Of a DNA stretch of 64,000 bases, positions 1 to 7,955 are shown one piece after another (within the stretch, counting starts at the first letter, position 1; the number at the start of each line of letters is the position of its first letter). The position numbers were made by a program, and so were the translations under genes. The notes under the pieces were generated by a model. The model did not search any database and was not told the DNA's origin. It saw nothing but the letters and a program-made list of their open reading frames with translations. The stretch comes from Pedobacter cryoconitis (GTDB lineage: Bacteria > Bacteroidota > Bacteroidia > Sphingobacteriales > Sphingobacteriaceae). The stretch spans positions 392,648-456,647 of the forward strand of contig NZ_JACHCC010000004.1 of NCBI RefSeq assembly GCF_014207135.1. The letters are read 5' to 3'.

Positions 1-1116
1 CAAATGAACCGTGAAGCCATGGTGTTATTGAAAAACGAAAACAAGCTCTTACCACTGGATAAGAATAAAATGAAAAGAATATTAGTAACCGGGCCAATGG
101 CTAAAGAGACTAGTTATGCAATCAGCCGTTATGGCCCTTCCCATAACCCGGTAACCAGTGTGCTTGACGGAATAACTGATTATATAGGTAATAGCGGACA
201 GGTATTATATGCAAAAGGATGTAATGTGGTGGATGCTACCTGGCCAGAGAGTGAGATTATAGAAACACCATTAACTATACAGGAGCAAACCGGTATAGAC
301 TCGGCCGTGGCGCAATCGAAGAATGTTGATGTAATTATTGCTGTAGTGGGAGAGGATGTGGATAGGGTAGGTGAAAGTTTGTCAAGAACCGGGTTGAATC
401 TGCCCGGCCGGCAGCTTAAACTAATCCAGGCATTACAAGCTACTGGTAAACCTGTAGTCATGGTGATGATTAACGGACAGCCACTAACCATCAATTGGGA
501 AAATAAGTATGTGCCAGCTATATTGGAAGCCTGGTTTCCTGGCCCGCAAAGTGGCCAGGTCATAGCCGAAACATTGTTTGGTGAAAATAATCCCGGAGGC
601 AGGTTACCGATTACATTTCCTAAAACGACAGGACAGATCGAATTCAATTTCCCTTTTAAACCAGCTTCGCAGGCAGGTCAGGGAGGTGAGAACAGTTGGG
701 GTAAAACCAGTGTGAACGGAGCCTTATATTCTTTTGGATACGGGTTAAGTTATACTACGTTTGCGTATAGTAATTTAAAGGTTTCTCCTGAAAAACTGAA
801 TGCACAGGGAGATATTCGGGTAAGTGTTGAAGTCACCAATACAGGAGACCGTAAAGGCGACGAAGTTGTACAGCTATATCTGAAAGATGAAGTGAGCAGT
901 GTAACTACCTATGAATATGATCTTCGCGGTTTTGAACGGATTAACTTAAAACCAGGAGAGAAAAAAACCGTTAACTTCACTTTGCATCCGGATGATCTGG
1001 CTTTGCTGGACAAGAATATGAACTGGACAGTTGAACCAGGTAAGTTCGAAGTCATGATTGGCAGTTCCTCAGTTGATATCAGGCTTAAAAAAGAATTTGA
1101 AATTAATGCCCTGTAG
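1..1116 (+). CDS. Glycoside hydrolase family 3 beta-glucosidase-like, 3' part only
   Basis: This is the C-terminal half of a GH3 enzyme, which removes terminal beta-linked sugars (typically glucose or xylose) from oligosaccharides, usually in the periplasm. The reading frame is open from base 1, and an ATG at 4 lies inside the conserved REAMVLLKNE stretch, so the gene starts left of the window and its catalytic TIM barrel is missing here. The GH3 C-terminal alpha/beta domain runs to about residue 220, with GEDVDRVGES (region of the acid/base Glu), LPGRQ and NPGGRLPITFP. The FGYGLSYTTF motif then leads into a fibronectin-III-like domain ending at residue 370. Family assignment is firm. Substrate cannot be read from this part. 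Confidence 0.93.
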   Translation, partial: QMNREAMVLLKNENKLLPLDKNKMKRILVTGPMAKETSYAISRYGPSHNPVTSVLDGITDYIGNSGQVLYAKGCNVVDATWPESEIIETPLTIQEQTGIDSAVAQSKNVDVIIAVVGEDVDRVGESLSRTGLNLPGRQLKLIQALQATGKPVVMVMINGQPLTINWENKYVPAILEAWFPGPQSGQVIAETLFGENNPGGRLPITFPKTTGQIEFNFPFKPASQAGQGGENSWGKTSVNGALYSFGYGLSYTTFAYSNLKVSPEKLNAQGDIRVSVEVTNTGDRKGDEVVQLYLKDEVSSVTTYEYDLRGFERINLKPGEKKTVNFTLHPDDLALLDKNMNWTVEPGKFEVMIGSSSVDIRLKKEFEINAL

Positions 1117-1148
1117 TGGATTAGTTTATAGATCGTTTTAAAACTAAA

Positions 1149-1175
1149 GGCTGAATAAACATTATTTATTCAGCC
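1149..1175. terminator. Hairpin between convergent genes
   Basis: A perfect 11-bp stem (1149-1159 with 1165-1175) and a 5-nt loop lie between the convergent GH3 and helicase genes. There is no long T-run on either side, so it may be a weak bidirectional terminator or an mRNA 3'-end stabiliser. Confidence 0.5.
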
Positions 1176-1220
1176 ATCAGGTTAAAGTGGTGTAAGGCTC
1201 AGCTTATTTGCTCCCCTTTT

Positions 1221-2471
1221 TTATGATTCCGATTGGGGTGCCGGCCCCCCGGCTTTTGGTTTCTTCTTCCAGAATTTACGTTTGGGAGCATTCCGCTCCT
1301 TGCGTTCCGGTTTGTCAGCTGACCCCGGTGTTTCTATAGGGGCAGCTCCCAGATGTTCTGGTAAAGGCATTCTGTCAATCGTTTTGTCGATTAGTTTTTC
1401 TATGTTGGCAAACTTGCGTTTGTCCTTGTCATTAACTAAAGTAATCGCAGTACCTGTTGTTGCAGCTCTGGCTGTACGTCCAATTCTGTGGATATAATCT
1501 TCAGGATCATGTGGTACGTCGAAATTAATAACTAACGAAATTCCTTCTACGTCTATTCCCCGGGATAATACATCCGTTCCAATTAATACGGGTACACGTT
1601 TGTTTTTAAACTCTGATAAAATTGCTTCCCTTTCTTTTTGGCCGAGATCCGAATGAAAAGCTTCTGCCTTAAATCCAAGCCCGCGGAAAACCTTACCCAG
1701 ATTTTTGACTTTTTCTTTCGTCGATGCAAAAATCAGGATGCTTGGGAAATCAACATTTTTCATCAGTTCAGTCAGTAGTTTTACCTTTTGAGTATCATGT
1801 ACTAAATAAGCCTGTTGATTAATTCCCGCTGCAGGTTTTGAAATTGCGATACTGATCTGCTCCGGATCTTTCAGTAAGTTGCCAGCAAGTTTTCTGATTT
1901 TCGGCGGCATCGTAGCAGAGAACAATACTGTTTGTCTTTTTTCAGGAAGGAAACTTACGATGCGCATAATATCATCATAGAAGCCCATATCAAGCATTCT
2001 GTCTGCTTCATCCAAAACCAGGTGTTGCAGTTGATCCAGTTTTAATGCGCCTGAGGAAAGGTGGGAAATTAATCTTCCTGGTGTGGCAATAATAATATCA
2101 ACACCTTCGCGCATACTGCGTTTTTGCTGTTCATAGGCAATACCATCCCCTCCTCCATATACTGTCAGTGAACTGATATTTGTAAAATAGGAGAGTGCCT
2201 CAACCTGCAGATCAATTTGCTGGGCGAGTTCCCGGGTAGGGGCAAGAATAAGGGTGTTGTTATGTCGGTTCTCTGTCTGGCTGATCATATTCATGATCGG
2301 CAGCAGGTAGGCCCCTGTTTTTCCTGTGCCCGTTTGAGCACATGCTATCAGGTCTTTTTTTGCTAAAATAAGAGGAATTGCTTCCTGTTGTATTGGAGTC
2401 GCATTTCTGAAACCCATAGCTAATAAACCCTCTAATAAATCAGGGTTAAAATTAAAATCTTTAAAATCCAA
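1221..2471 (-). CDS. DEAD-box ATP-dependent RNA helicase (RhlE-like)
   Basis: Cytoplasmic ATP-dependent RNA helicase for remodelling structured RNA, for example in ribosome assembly or mRNA decay at low temperature. In order it shows the Q motif (GFRNATPIQ), Walker A AQTGTGKT, PTRELA, DEAD, SAT and HRIGRTAR, then a short Lys/Arg-rich tail (KRKFWKKKPK) typical of RhlE-like proteins. Length 416 residues is normal. The start codon is TTG: an in-frame stop lies a few codons upstream, and the next in-frame ATG would remove the Phe that belongs to the Q motif. A near-consensus -7 box (TACTTTTA, minus strand, 2504-2511) lies about 30 bp upstream. It appears to be transcribed alone. Confidence 0.95.
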   Translation of the reverse strand: MDFKDFNFNPDLLEGLLAMGFRNATPIQQEAIPLILAKKDLIACAQTGTGKTGAYLLPIMNMISQTENRHNNTLILAPTRELAQQIDLQVEALSYFTNISSLTVYGGGDGIAYEQQKRSMREGVDIIIATPGRLISHLSSGALKLDQLQHLVLDEADRMLDMGFYDDIMRIVSFLPEKRQTVLFSATMPPKIRKLAGNLLKDPEQISIAISKPAAGINQQAYLVHDTQKVKLLTELMKNVDFPSILIFASTKEKVKNLGKVFRGLGFKAEAFHSDLGQKEREAILSEFKNKRVPVLIGTDVLSRGIDVEGISLVINFDVPHDPEDYIHRIGRTARAATTGTAITLVNDKDKRKFANIEKLIDKTIDRMPLPEHLGAAPIETPGSADKPERKERNAPKRKFWKKKPKAGGPAPQSES

Positions 2472-2611
2472 TATACTTGTATGTTATTCGTATTTGTTCT
2501 GCCTAAAAGTAACCTTTATTTTTCGCTTTAAGAACTAGTATGTACTGCTTTAGCTATAAGACGGCGCAAAAAAGGGAAAAATTGCTGTGATATCACATTA
2601 ATACCGGAATT

Positions 2612-3412
2612 CTATTTTTTTTGATCTGCATAACCGAATACTTTCTGAAGTACTGAAGTTGTACGGCCTCCCAGATTATTTCTGATAGACAACTCTTCCT
2701 GAGCAACCTGAATAAACATACCCTCTACTGCTTTTTGTGTTACATAAGCCGGAAGGTCTGTCGTTACAGGTTTAACCAGAGGTAATTTATTGTATTGTCC
2801 GGTAGCCTCGCCCCAATATTTGGCTGCACCGACTTTGTTCAGGCTGGTATTGATTACCGGTCTGAATTTCTCCGTTAGTTGTGCTGTCGTTGCCTTCTGG
2901 AAATATTCTGTTGCCGAATTCGGTTTGCCTAACAAGATATTTGTCGCATCTGTAATGGTCATCTGTTTAATCGCCGCAACAAAAATGGGCTTAGCCTCTT
3001 TGGCTGCATCTTCTGCTGCCCTGTTTAAGCTGGTGATCACATTATCAGCCAATGAGCCCAGGCCCACACTTCTGAGTGCCTTTTCTACTTTTTGAGCTTC
3101 AGGAGGGAAAAGAATTTTAACAGCGACGTTTCCAAGAAATCCGTCTTTCTTAGACAGCTGATCCGCGCCCTTTGAAATACCAGCTTCAAGTGCTTGTTTA
3201 ATACCCTGTCCCATTTCCAATGTACTGGGTTTTCCTAAGGAAGAAGTGGTCGTGGTACCCGTTGTCTGGCTCGCAGGCTGAGTAGTTGAATTGTTAGTTT
3301 CTTTGGCCGAGGTAACTTTTTTCAGTAAACTTCCAATGGATTGACTTTGTGCATTATAGCTGCTCAGGGCGATGACAGAGAAAGCGAGTGAGAATAATTT
3401 AATTTTTTGCAT
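2612..3412 (-). CDS. DUF4197 domain-containing exported protein
   Basis: A 266-residue protein with an N-terminal signal peptide (hydrophobic residues 5-20, cleavage likely near YNAQS), then a Ser/Thr/Gln-rich linker (about 35-60), then an alpha-helical DUF4197 domain to the end. Typical family segments are visible: GIKQALEAGISKGADQLS, FPPEAQKVEKALRSVG and AAKEAKPIFVAAIKQMT. Function of the family is unknown; it is expected in the periplasm or at the outer membrane. It is a single gene divergent from the downstream sigma-factor operon, and the 185-bp gap between them holds no other obvious gene. Confidence 0.85.
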   Translation of the reverse strand: MQKIKLFSLAFSVIALSSYNAQSQSIGSLLKKVTSAKETNNSTTQPASQTTGTTTTSSLGKPSTLEMGQGIKQALEAGISKGADQLSKKDGFLGNVAVKILFPPEAQKVEKALRSVGLGSLADNVITSLNRAAEDAAKEAKPIFVAAIKQMTITDATNILLGKPNSATEYFQKATTAQLTEKFRPVINTSLNKVGAAKYWGEATGQYNKLPLVKPVTTDLPAYVTQKAVEGMFIQVAQEELSIRNNLGGRTTSVLQKVFGYADQKK

Positions 3413-3597
3413 GTTTTTTGTGTAAAGTCAATGGTAAGCAAATTTCTGGCCATTAAATGGTGATTCAATAATTTTATCTTCTGAGGCCAGCTGTTCTTTT
3501 GACATTGTTTGAATTTATTTCATGAATTTTAAACGGGTGTCTACAAGAGTTCAGAAAATATTTCTATACTTGAGAAGAATTTTCCGTCCCAGACACC

Positions 3598-4176
3598 TTG
3601 AAATTTATAAAAAATACAGCAGGAATTAAAGAACTCAGTGATGCAGCCCTTCTTCATCAGTACAAAAGTACAGGAAGTCTGGACGCATTAGGTCTGCTTT
3701 ATAACCGGTATATGCATCTGGTTTATGGAGTATGTCTTAATTATTTCAAGGAAGAAGAGGCGAGTAAAGATGCCGTTATGCAGATTTTTGAAGAGCTGAT
3801 CCTGAAATTGAAAATTCATGAGGTGCAGAATTTCAAAAGCTGGTTGCATGTATTAACAAGAAATCATTGTTTAATGGCACTCAGGAAGTTATCGAAGAAC
3901 AATACGGTTTCGATTGATGATACTTTTGTGGAAAATACCGACTTCGTGCATCTGGATATAGATGATACCAAAGAAAAGCAACTCACAATAATGGAAAAGT
4001 GTATGGAGACGCTTACCGAAGAACAAAGGAAGAGTGTTGACCTATTCTATCTCCAGGAGAAGTGCTATAAAGAAGTCGCAGAACTTACTGGTTATGAAAT
4101 GCTCAAAGTAAAGAGCTATATTCAAAATGGGAAACGGAATTTAAAAAATTGCATAGAGAAAAACAGCGGTGAATAA
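3598..4176 (+). CDS. ECF-type RNA polymerase sigma factor
   Basis: Sigma-70 family factor of the short extracytoplasmic-function type (192 residues). Region 2 covers about residues 14-90 (LLYNRYMHLVYGVCLNYF, then the helix with KSWLHVLTRNHCL). Region 4 covers about 130-185, with the helix-turn-helix near CYKEVAELTGYEMLKVKSYIQNGKRNLK. The start codon is TTG: the first in-frame ATG falls inside region 2, about 39 codons downstream, so it cannot be the start. The gene overlaps the next one by 8 bp, which suggests coupled translation with its membrane partner, the likely anti-sigma factor. A weak -7-like TATACTTG is at 3565-3572. Target genes cannot be inferred. Confidence 0.92.
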   Translation: MKFIKNTAGIKELSDAALLHQYKSTGSLDALGLLYNRYMHLVYGVCLNYFKEEEASKDAVMQIFEELILKLKIHEVQNFKSWLHVLTRNHCLMALRKLSKNNTVSIDDTFVENTDFVHLDIDDTKEKQLTIMEKCMETLTEEQRKSVDLFYLQEKCYKEVAELTGYEMLKVKSYIQNGKRNLKNCIEKNSGE

Positions 4177-5077
4177 CGATTGGTTAGATATAGAGTTACT
4201 GGAAGATTATCTGGATGGTAAACTGGATAGCAAGGCTATGCACAAGATTGAAAAGCAGGCGCTGGAAGATCCTTTTGTTGCGCAGGCGCTGGCTGGATTA
4301 AGTGAGTCCCCGGGCAGGGCCGTGCATTCAGTATCGCTGCTTCAGAAGCAATTGTACGAACGGATTGCACAACACCAGGAAACTAAAAAAGAAACTGTAT
4401 TTACCTGGCAGCGCTTAAGTGTTGCTGCTGCAGCTGCGGTTATGTTTATTTCTGTCAGTATTATGTTCTTTATGAAAGACAGAGAGAAGAGAGAGCAAAT
4501 GGCAAAAAATCACCCCAGAAAGGTAGAAGTGAATATTGCACCGGCACCTGCGGTTATAGACTCTGCTAAAAATGATATTTATGCTGCGAATATACCGGCA
4601 GTATCTAAGAAACAAAAAACGGTTATCCCTGGCCAGATCAGTCCGGCAAGAGAAAAGTTACAGGAAGTCGTAATGGATAAGGCTGTGCAGTCTTATGCTG
4701 TTCAGAGTGCTCCTGTTCCTGCTGTAGCAGCGGATAGTAACGCAGCATCTGCATCACGTGTGCTGATGGGGAAAGTGGCTGGTGTAAGGAGTAAGGCAGT
4801 TGTGGCTACAGCTATACCGATAGTATCGGCGCCAATAGGTGGCTGGGCTAATTTTGACAGTTACTTGAATGATCACAACAAACTGACTGGTCATACGGGT
4901 ACTTTTGTCGAACTAAATTTCCTGATTGATCAGGAAGGCAAACCAGCTGATATTAAAATTATCAGAGGTGCAGCTAAGGAATTTGAAGATGAGGCTGTCC
5001 GGCTGATTAAGGAAGGACCAAAATGGGAGCAGCCTAAATCACCGGAAAGCAGGATGATTTATACAATTGCATTCTAA
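4169..5077 (+). CDS. Membrane anti-sigma-like protein with TonB C-terminal domain
   Basis: A 302-residue single-pass membrane protein encoded immediately after, and overlapping, the ECF sigma gene. GTG start at 4169. Residues 1-80 are hydrophilic, helical and presumably cytoplasmic (DYLDGKLDSKAMHKIEKQAL resembles N-terminal regions of anti-sigma factors). One membrane segment spans about 83-102. An Ala/Pro/Val-rich periplasmic linker follows, then a TonB_C-like domain (about 225-302: GTFVELNFLIDQEGKPADIK to IYTIAF). A short LMGKVAGVRS segment at about 199-208 looks like the start of a TonB-receptor plug. Inference: it holds the sigma factor and senses the envelope through the TonB-like domain. 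No zinc-finger motif is seen. It could instead be an energy transducer unrelated to sigma control. Confidence 0.78.
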   Translation: MNNDWLDIELLEDYLDGKLDSKAMHKIEKQALEDPFVAQALAGLSESPGRAVHSVSLLQKQLYERIAQHQETKKETVFTWQRLSVAAAAAVMFISVSIMFFMKDREKREQMAKNHPRKVEVNIAPAPAVIDSAKNDIYAANIPAVSKKQKTVIPGQISPAREKLQEVVMDKAVQSYAVQSAPVPAVAADSNAASASRVLMGKVAGVRSKAVVATAIPIVSAPIGGWANFDSYLNDHNKLTGHTGTFVELNFLIDQEGKPADIKIIRGAAKEFEDEAVRLIKEGPKWEQPKSPESRMIYTIAF

Positions 5078-5080
5078 AGA

Positions 5081-5113
5081 AAAAGCCCTGAACTTTCCGT
5101 TCAGGGCTTTTTT
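5081..5113. terminator. Bidirectional Rho-independent terminator
   Basis: A perfect 12-bp stem (5081-5092 with 5100-5111) has A-rich and T-rich outer arms. It lies just after the TonB_C protein gene and before the end of the convergent phosphate transporter gene, so it can serve both. Confidence 0.9.
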
Positions 5114-5143
5114 ATGATTGAGTTCCGTTAAAGGAGTGAAATC

Positions 5144-6154
5144 TTAAAAGAAAAGGGAAACAATTTTGAAAATAACAGCTGCCAGTACTGCCGATACAGG
5201 GATTGTTAATACCCAGGCCCAGAGTAAACTTACAGTTACTCCCCATCTTACAGCTGAAACTCTTTTAAGCAGGCCAACCCCAACGATAGAGCCTGTAATT
5301 GTATGCGTAGTAGATACCGGAATACCAAAGTGCTCTGTCAATCCCAGGGTTACCGCACCTGCAGTTTCCGCCGCTACACCTTCAAAAGCATTTACCTTAG
5401 TAATTTTAGAACCCATTGTTTTCACAATCTTCCAACCTCCACTCATTGTTCCTAAGGAGATGGCTGCGTAACAGGTAAAAGGAATCCATTCCGGCATGGT
5501 ATCGCCTGTCTTTAATACTTTACCGGCAACCATGGCCACATAGATAATCCCCATTACTTTTTGCGCGTCGTTTCCTCCGTGAGTGAAACTCAAAGCGGCT
5601 GAAGAGATCAACTGTAATTTTTTGAACCACTTCTCTGCAACAGAAGGTCTGGCATTTTTAGAAAGGTGCAAAAGAATGATCGATATAATTACCGAGATAA
5701 ACATACCGATTACCGGAGCCAGAACGATAAAGGCGACAATTTTCAGGATAGGTGCAAGGCTGATTGCTGATAGTGCATTGGCACCAACACTAGCCGCTTT
5801 TGCCATACCTGCACCAGCAAAACCACCTACTAAAGTATGTGATGAACTTGAAGGAATACCATACCACCAGGTAAATAAATTCCAGATGATTGCAGCAATT
5901 AATCCCGAAAGAATTACCGGCAGATCAATATATTGTTCCAAAACCGTCTTAGCAATTGTATTTGCAACTTTGTGATCAGTGAAAACAAAATACGCTGCAA
6001 AGTTAAAAAGAGCTGCCCAGAGTACTGCCTGGAAAGGGGTAAGTACTTTTGTCGATACAACCGTAGCGATAGAGTTGGCTGCGTCATGAAAGCCATTGAT
6101 ATAATCGAAACCTATAGCCAGAACAATTACAACGATCAATAAGGGTGTAAGCAT
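5144..6154 (-). CDS. pit: PiT-family inorganic phosphate transporter
   Basis: Inner-membrane low-affinity phosphate permease coupled to H+ or Na+. The 336-residue protein is almost wholly hydrophobic and carries the duplicated PiT signature: FDYINGFHDAANSIATVV near the N terminus and SFTHGGNDAQKVMGI in the second half. GIPVSTTHTITGSIVG is a further conserved segment. The gene lies 12 bp downstream of the PhoU-like gene on the same strand, the usual arrangement for Pit and its DUF47 partner. The probable promoter lies upstream of that partner (minus-strand TACTTTTG at 6830-6837). Sulfate transporters of the same superfamily are less likely given the partner. Confidence 0.95.
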   Translation of the reverse strand: MLTPLLIVVIVLAIGFDYINGFHDAANSIATVVSTKVLTPFQAVLWAALFNFAAYFVFTDHKVANTIAKTVLEQYIDLPVILSGLIAAIIWNLFTWWYGIPSSSSHTLVGGFAGAGMAKAASVGANALSAISLAPILKIVAFIVLAPVIGMFISVIISIILLHLSKNARPSVAEKWFKKLQLISSAALSFTHGGNDAQKVMGIIYVAMVAGKVLKTGDTMPEWIPFTCYAAISLGTMSGGWKIVKTMGSKITKVNAFEGVAAETAGAVTLGLTEHFGIPVSTTHTITGSIVGVGLLKRVSAVRWGVTVSLLWAWVLTIPVSAVLAAVIFKIVSLFF

Positions 6155-6166
6155 TTTTTTGAATTT

Positions 6167-6808
6167 TTAAGCGTTCTTAACCAGGATAGATTCCAACACA
6201 TTTGCTGCATCTTCACATTTATCTGTAGCCATTTCAAGTGTTTGAAGAACTTCTTTCTGTTTGATCAGTTCAATTGCATTGGTTTCAAATTCGAATAACC
6301 GCGCAATTGCAATATTACAAACATAATCCGCCTGATTTTCTCCGCTGTTAATACGTACACAAGCATCAGCAATTACACGGATATTTTTAAAGCTTCTCAA
6401 TTCTTTGATGGCTTTATCTAAATCTGTACACATTTCAACCAGTAATTCAGCTAATTTGATCATAGCATCACCGATATTCGTAATGTTATACAGCTCTATA
6501 TTACTTGCCGAAGCATGGATATAATCTGCAATATCATCAACTGCACTTGCCAGTGCATGAATATCTTCTCTGTCAAAAGGAGTGATAAAGTTTTTACTTA
6601 ATTCTAAAAATATAGAGTGGGTAATTTCATCGCCAACATGTTCCAGTCGTTCGATCTCTTTGATATATTCTTTTCTTTTTTCCAGATCTTTGGTACTTAA
6701 CGCCAGAAAAAGTGCCTCTGAGATCTTTAATACATTACTTCCGGCTTGTTCAAACAGCGGTTGGAATTTTTTGTCTTTTGGTGTAAAGAACTTAAAAATA
6801 TTATTCAT
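6167..6808 (-). CDS. PhoU-like DUF47 protein, Pit accessory protein
   Basis: Cytoplasmic all-helical DUF47/PhoU-like protein (213 residues) that usually accompanies Pit transporters and probably modulates transport. Family features include the N-terminal FFTPKDKKFQPLFEQ, the acidic metal-binding helix GDEITHSIFLELSKNFITPFDREDIHALASAVDD (Glu/Asp/His rich, about residues 58-92) and the C-terminal ATDKCEDAANVLESI. It is first in a two-gene operon with pit. Its upstream region contains a consensus -7 box and TTAACA repeats resembling a Pho box, next to a PhoR-like kinase gene, so phosphate control is a reasonable inference. Confidence 0.93.
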   Translation of the reverse strand: MNNIFKFFTPKDKKFQPLFEQAGSNVLKISEALFLALSTKDLEKRKEYIKEIERLEHVGDEITHSIFLELSKNFITPFDREDIHALASAVDDIADYIHASASNIELYNITNIGDAMIKLAELLVEMCTDLDKAIKELRSFKNIRVIADACVRINSGENQADYVCNIAIARLFEFETNAIELIKQKEVLQTLEMATDKCEDAANVLESILVKNA

Positions 6809-6829
6809 GTTAACTATAAGATATGGTTA

Positions 6830-6837
6830 CAAAAGTA
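6830..6837 (-). promoter_or_regulatory. -7 box of the phoU-like/pit promoter
   Basis: Minus-strand TACTTTTG fits the Bacteroidetes TAnnTTTG consensus and lies 21 nt before the ATG at 6808. No clear TTG -33 box is present. Instead, TTAACA repeats occupy that region, as expected for an activator-dependent promoter. Confidence 0.6.
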
Positions 6838-6846
6838 GGGTCTCAA

Positions 6847-6870
6847 TGTTAAGTTAGTGTTAAGTGTTAA
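6847..6870 (-). promoter_or_regulatory. Putative Pho-box-like TTAACA repeats
   Basis: On the minus strand TTAACA occurs three times in 24 bp, at 6865-6870, 6858-6863 and 6847-6852, with start-to-start spacing of 7 and 11 bp. They sit just upstream of the -7 box of the phoU-like/pit operon. Bacillus PhoP boxes are TTAACA repeats with 11-bp periodicity and E. coli pho boxes are 11-bp direct repeats. The assignment by analogy is an inference. Confidence 0.45.
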
Positions 6871-6895
6871 CATTAAAGGAATAATTCTTTAAATT

Positions 6896-7921
6896 TTAGC
6901 CGATTTTTTGAAGTGTAAAAGCAAAGGTTGTTCCGATCTGCAATGTGCTTCTTACAGAAATAATTTGCTGATGCGCCTCCAGGATATGCTTCACAATTGC
7001 CAGCCCGAGTCCTGTTCCACCAACCTCTCTTGATCTGTGCGAATCTATTCTGTAAAAACGTTCAAACAATCGTGGCAAGTGCTTTTCATCAATTCCAATT
7101 CCATCATCTGTAACCTCTATCAGGTACTGATCATGTAATTCAAATATTTTGATTGCTGTAGATCCGTTTTCTTTTCCGTATTTAATGGAATTAGAAATCA
7201 GGTTAATCATGACCTGTCTGATCTTTTCGCGGTCTGCATTTACAAAAGCGGGGTGCATATACTTCTCTTTAAACGAGAGTTTCACATTCCTTTTGTTGGC
7301 TTTATCTTCCAGGGCTTCCATGACCTCTTTGGCCAGGAGTACGAAATCAAATTTCCGGTAATCTATAGGTACTTCACCAGATTCCAGTTTTGAGATAGCA
7401 TCCAGGTCATTAATCAGGTAACTCAGACGCTCTACGTTTTTTTCAGCCTTATTTAAAAACTTAACGGCCATTTCCGGATCGTCAATCAGGCAATCCTGTA
7501 AAGTTTCAATATATCCCTGAATAGCAAAAAGTGGGGTCTTAAATTCATGCGATACATTAGATAGAAATTCTCTCCTGAACTGCTCCTGTTTCTTCAATAG
7601 GTCTATTTCCTGTTTTTTTGCCCCCGCCCATTCTTTGACTTCATGCTCTACGTCATTAATAGGATCAGTACTTACATACTCACCCAATGCATCTTTCAGG
7701 TCTTTACCCAGTTTAAGATTATGGATCAGTTTATAGATCAGTTTAATTTTGGAATAGATATACTTCTCCAGCAAATAATAAAACATGATGAAACTTGTCA
7801 CAAACGAAACTCCGAAAGAGACAAGCATAAAATACCAGCTTTGCTGAAAATGGAAATTGACCAGTCCGATGGACAGTCCTACTGCCAACGCAGTGATGAG
7901 AACAAGAACACTTAACTTCAT
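6896..7921 (-). CDS. PhoR-like membrane sensor histidine kinase
   Basis: Two-component sensor kinase of 341 residues. Two N-terminal membrane helices (about 5-22 and 29-50) are joined by a very short loop, so there is almost no periplasmic sensor domain. A linker follows, then HisKA with phospho-acceptor His125 in SNVSHEFKTPLFAIQ, and an HATPase domain with N box (MINLISNSIKYG), DDGIGI, FERFYR and GTGLGLAIVKH. Architecture and the adjacent pit operon suggest PhoR, the phosphate-starvation kinase. No PhoB-type regulator gene is adjacent, so the partner must be elsewhere. It follows the HD-hydrolase gene with a 34-bp gap and may be co-transcribed with it. Confidence 0.85.
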   Translation of the reverse strand: MKLSVLVLITALAVGLSIGLVNFHFQQSWYFMLVSFGVSFVTSFIMFYYLLEKYIYSKIKLIYKLIHNLKLGKDLKDALGEYVSTDPINDVEHEVKEWAGAKKQEIDLLKKQEQFRREFLSNVSHEFKTPLFAIQGYIETLQDCLIDDPEMAVKFLNKAEKNVERLSYLINDLDAISKLESGEVPIDYRKFDFVLLAKEVMEALEDKANKRNVKLSFKEKYMHPAFVNADREKIRQVMINLISNSIKYGKENGSTAIKIFELHDQYLIEVTDDGIGIDEKHLPRLFERFYRIDSHRSREVGGTGLGLAIVKHILEAHQQIISVRSTLQIGTTFAFTLQKIG

Positions 7922-7955
7922 GAAGGCAATTTACAAGATAATTTTTAAATAGGGC

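Noticed and set aside
180..647. 155-codon open frame on the minus strand inside the GH3 gene
   Set aside because: It is fully antisense to a strongly conserved glycosidase domain and its translation shows no domain or signal pattern.
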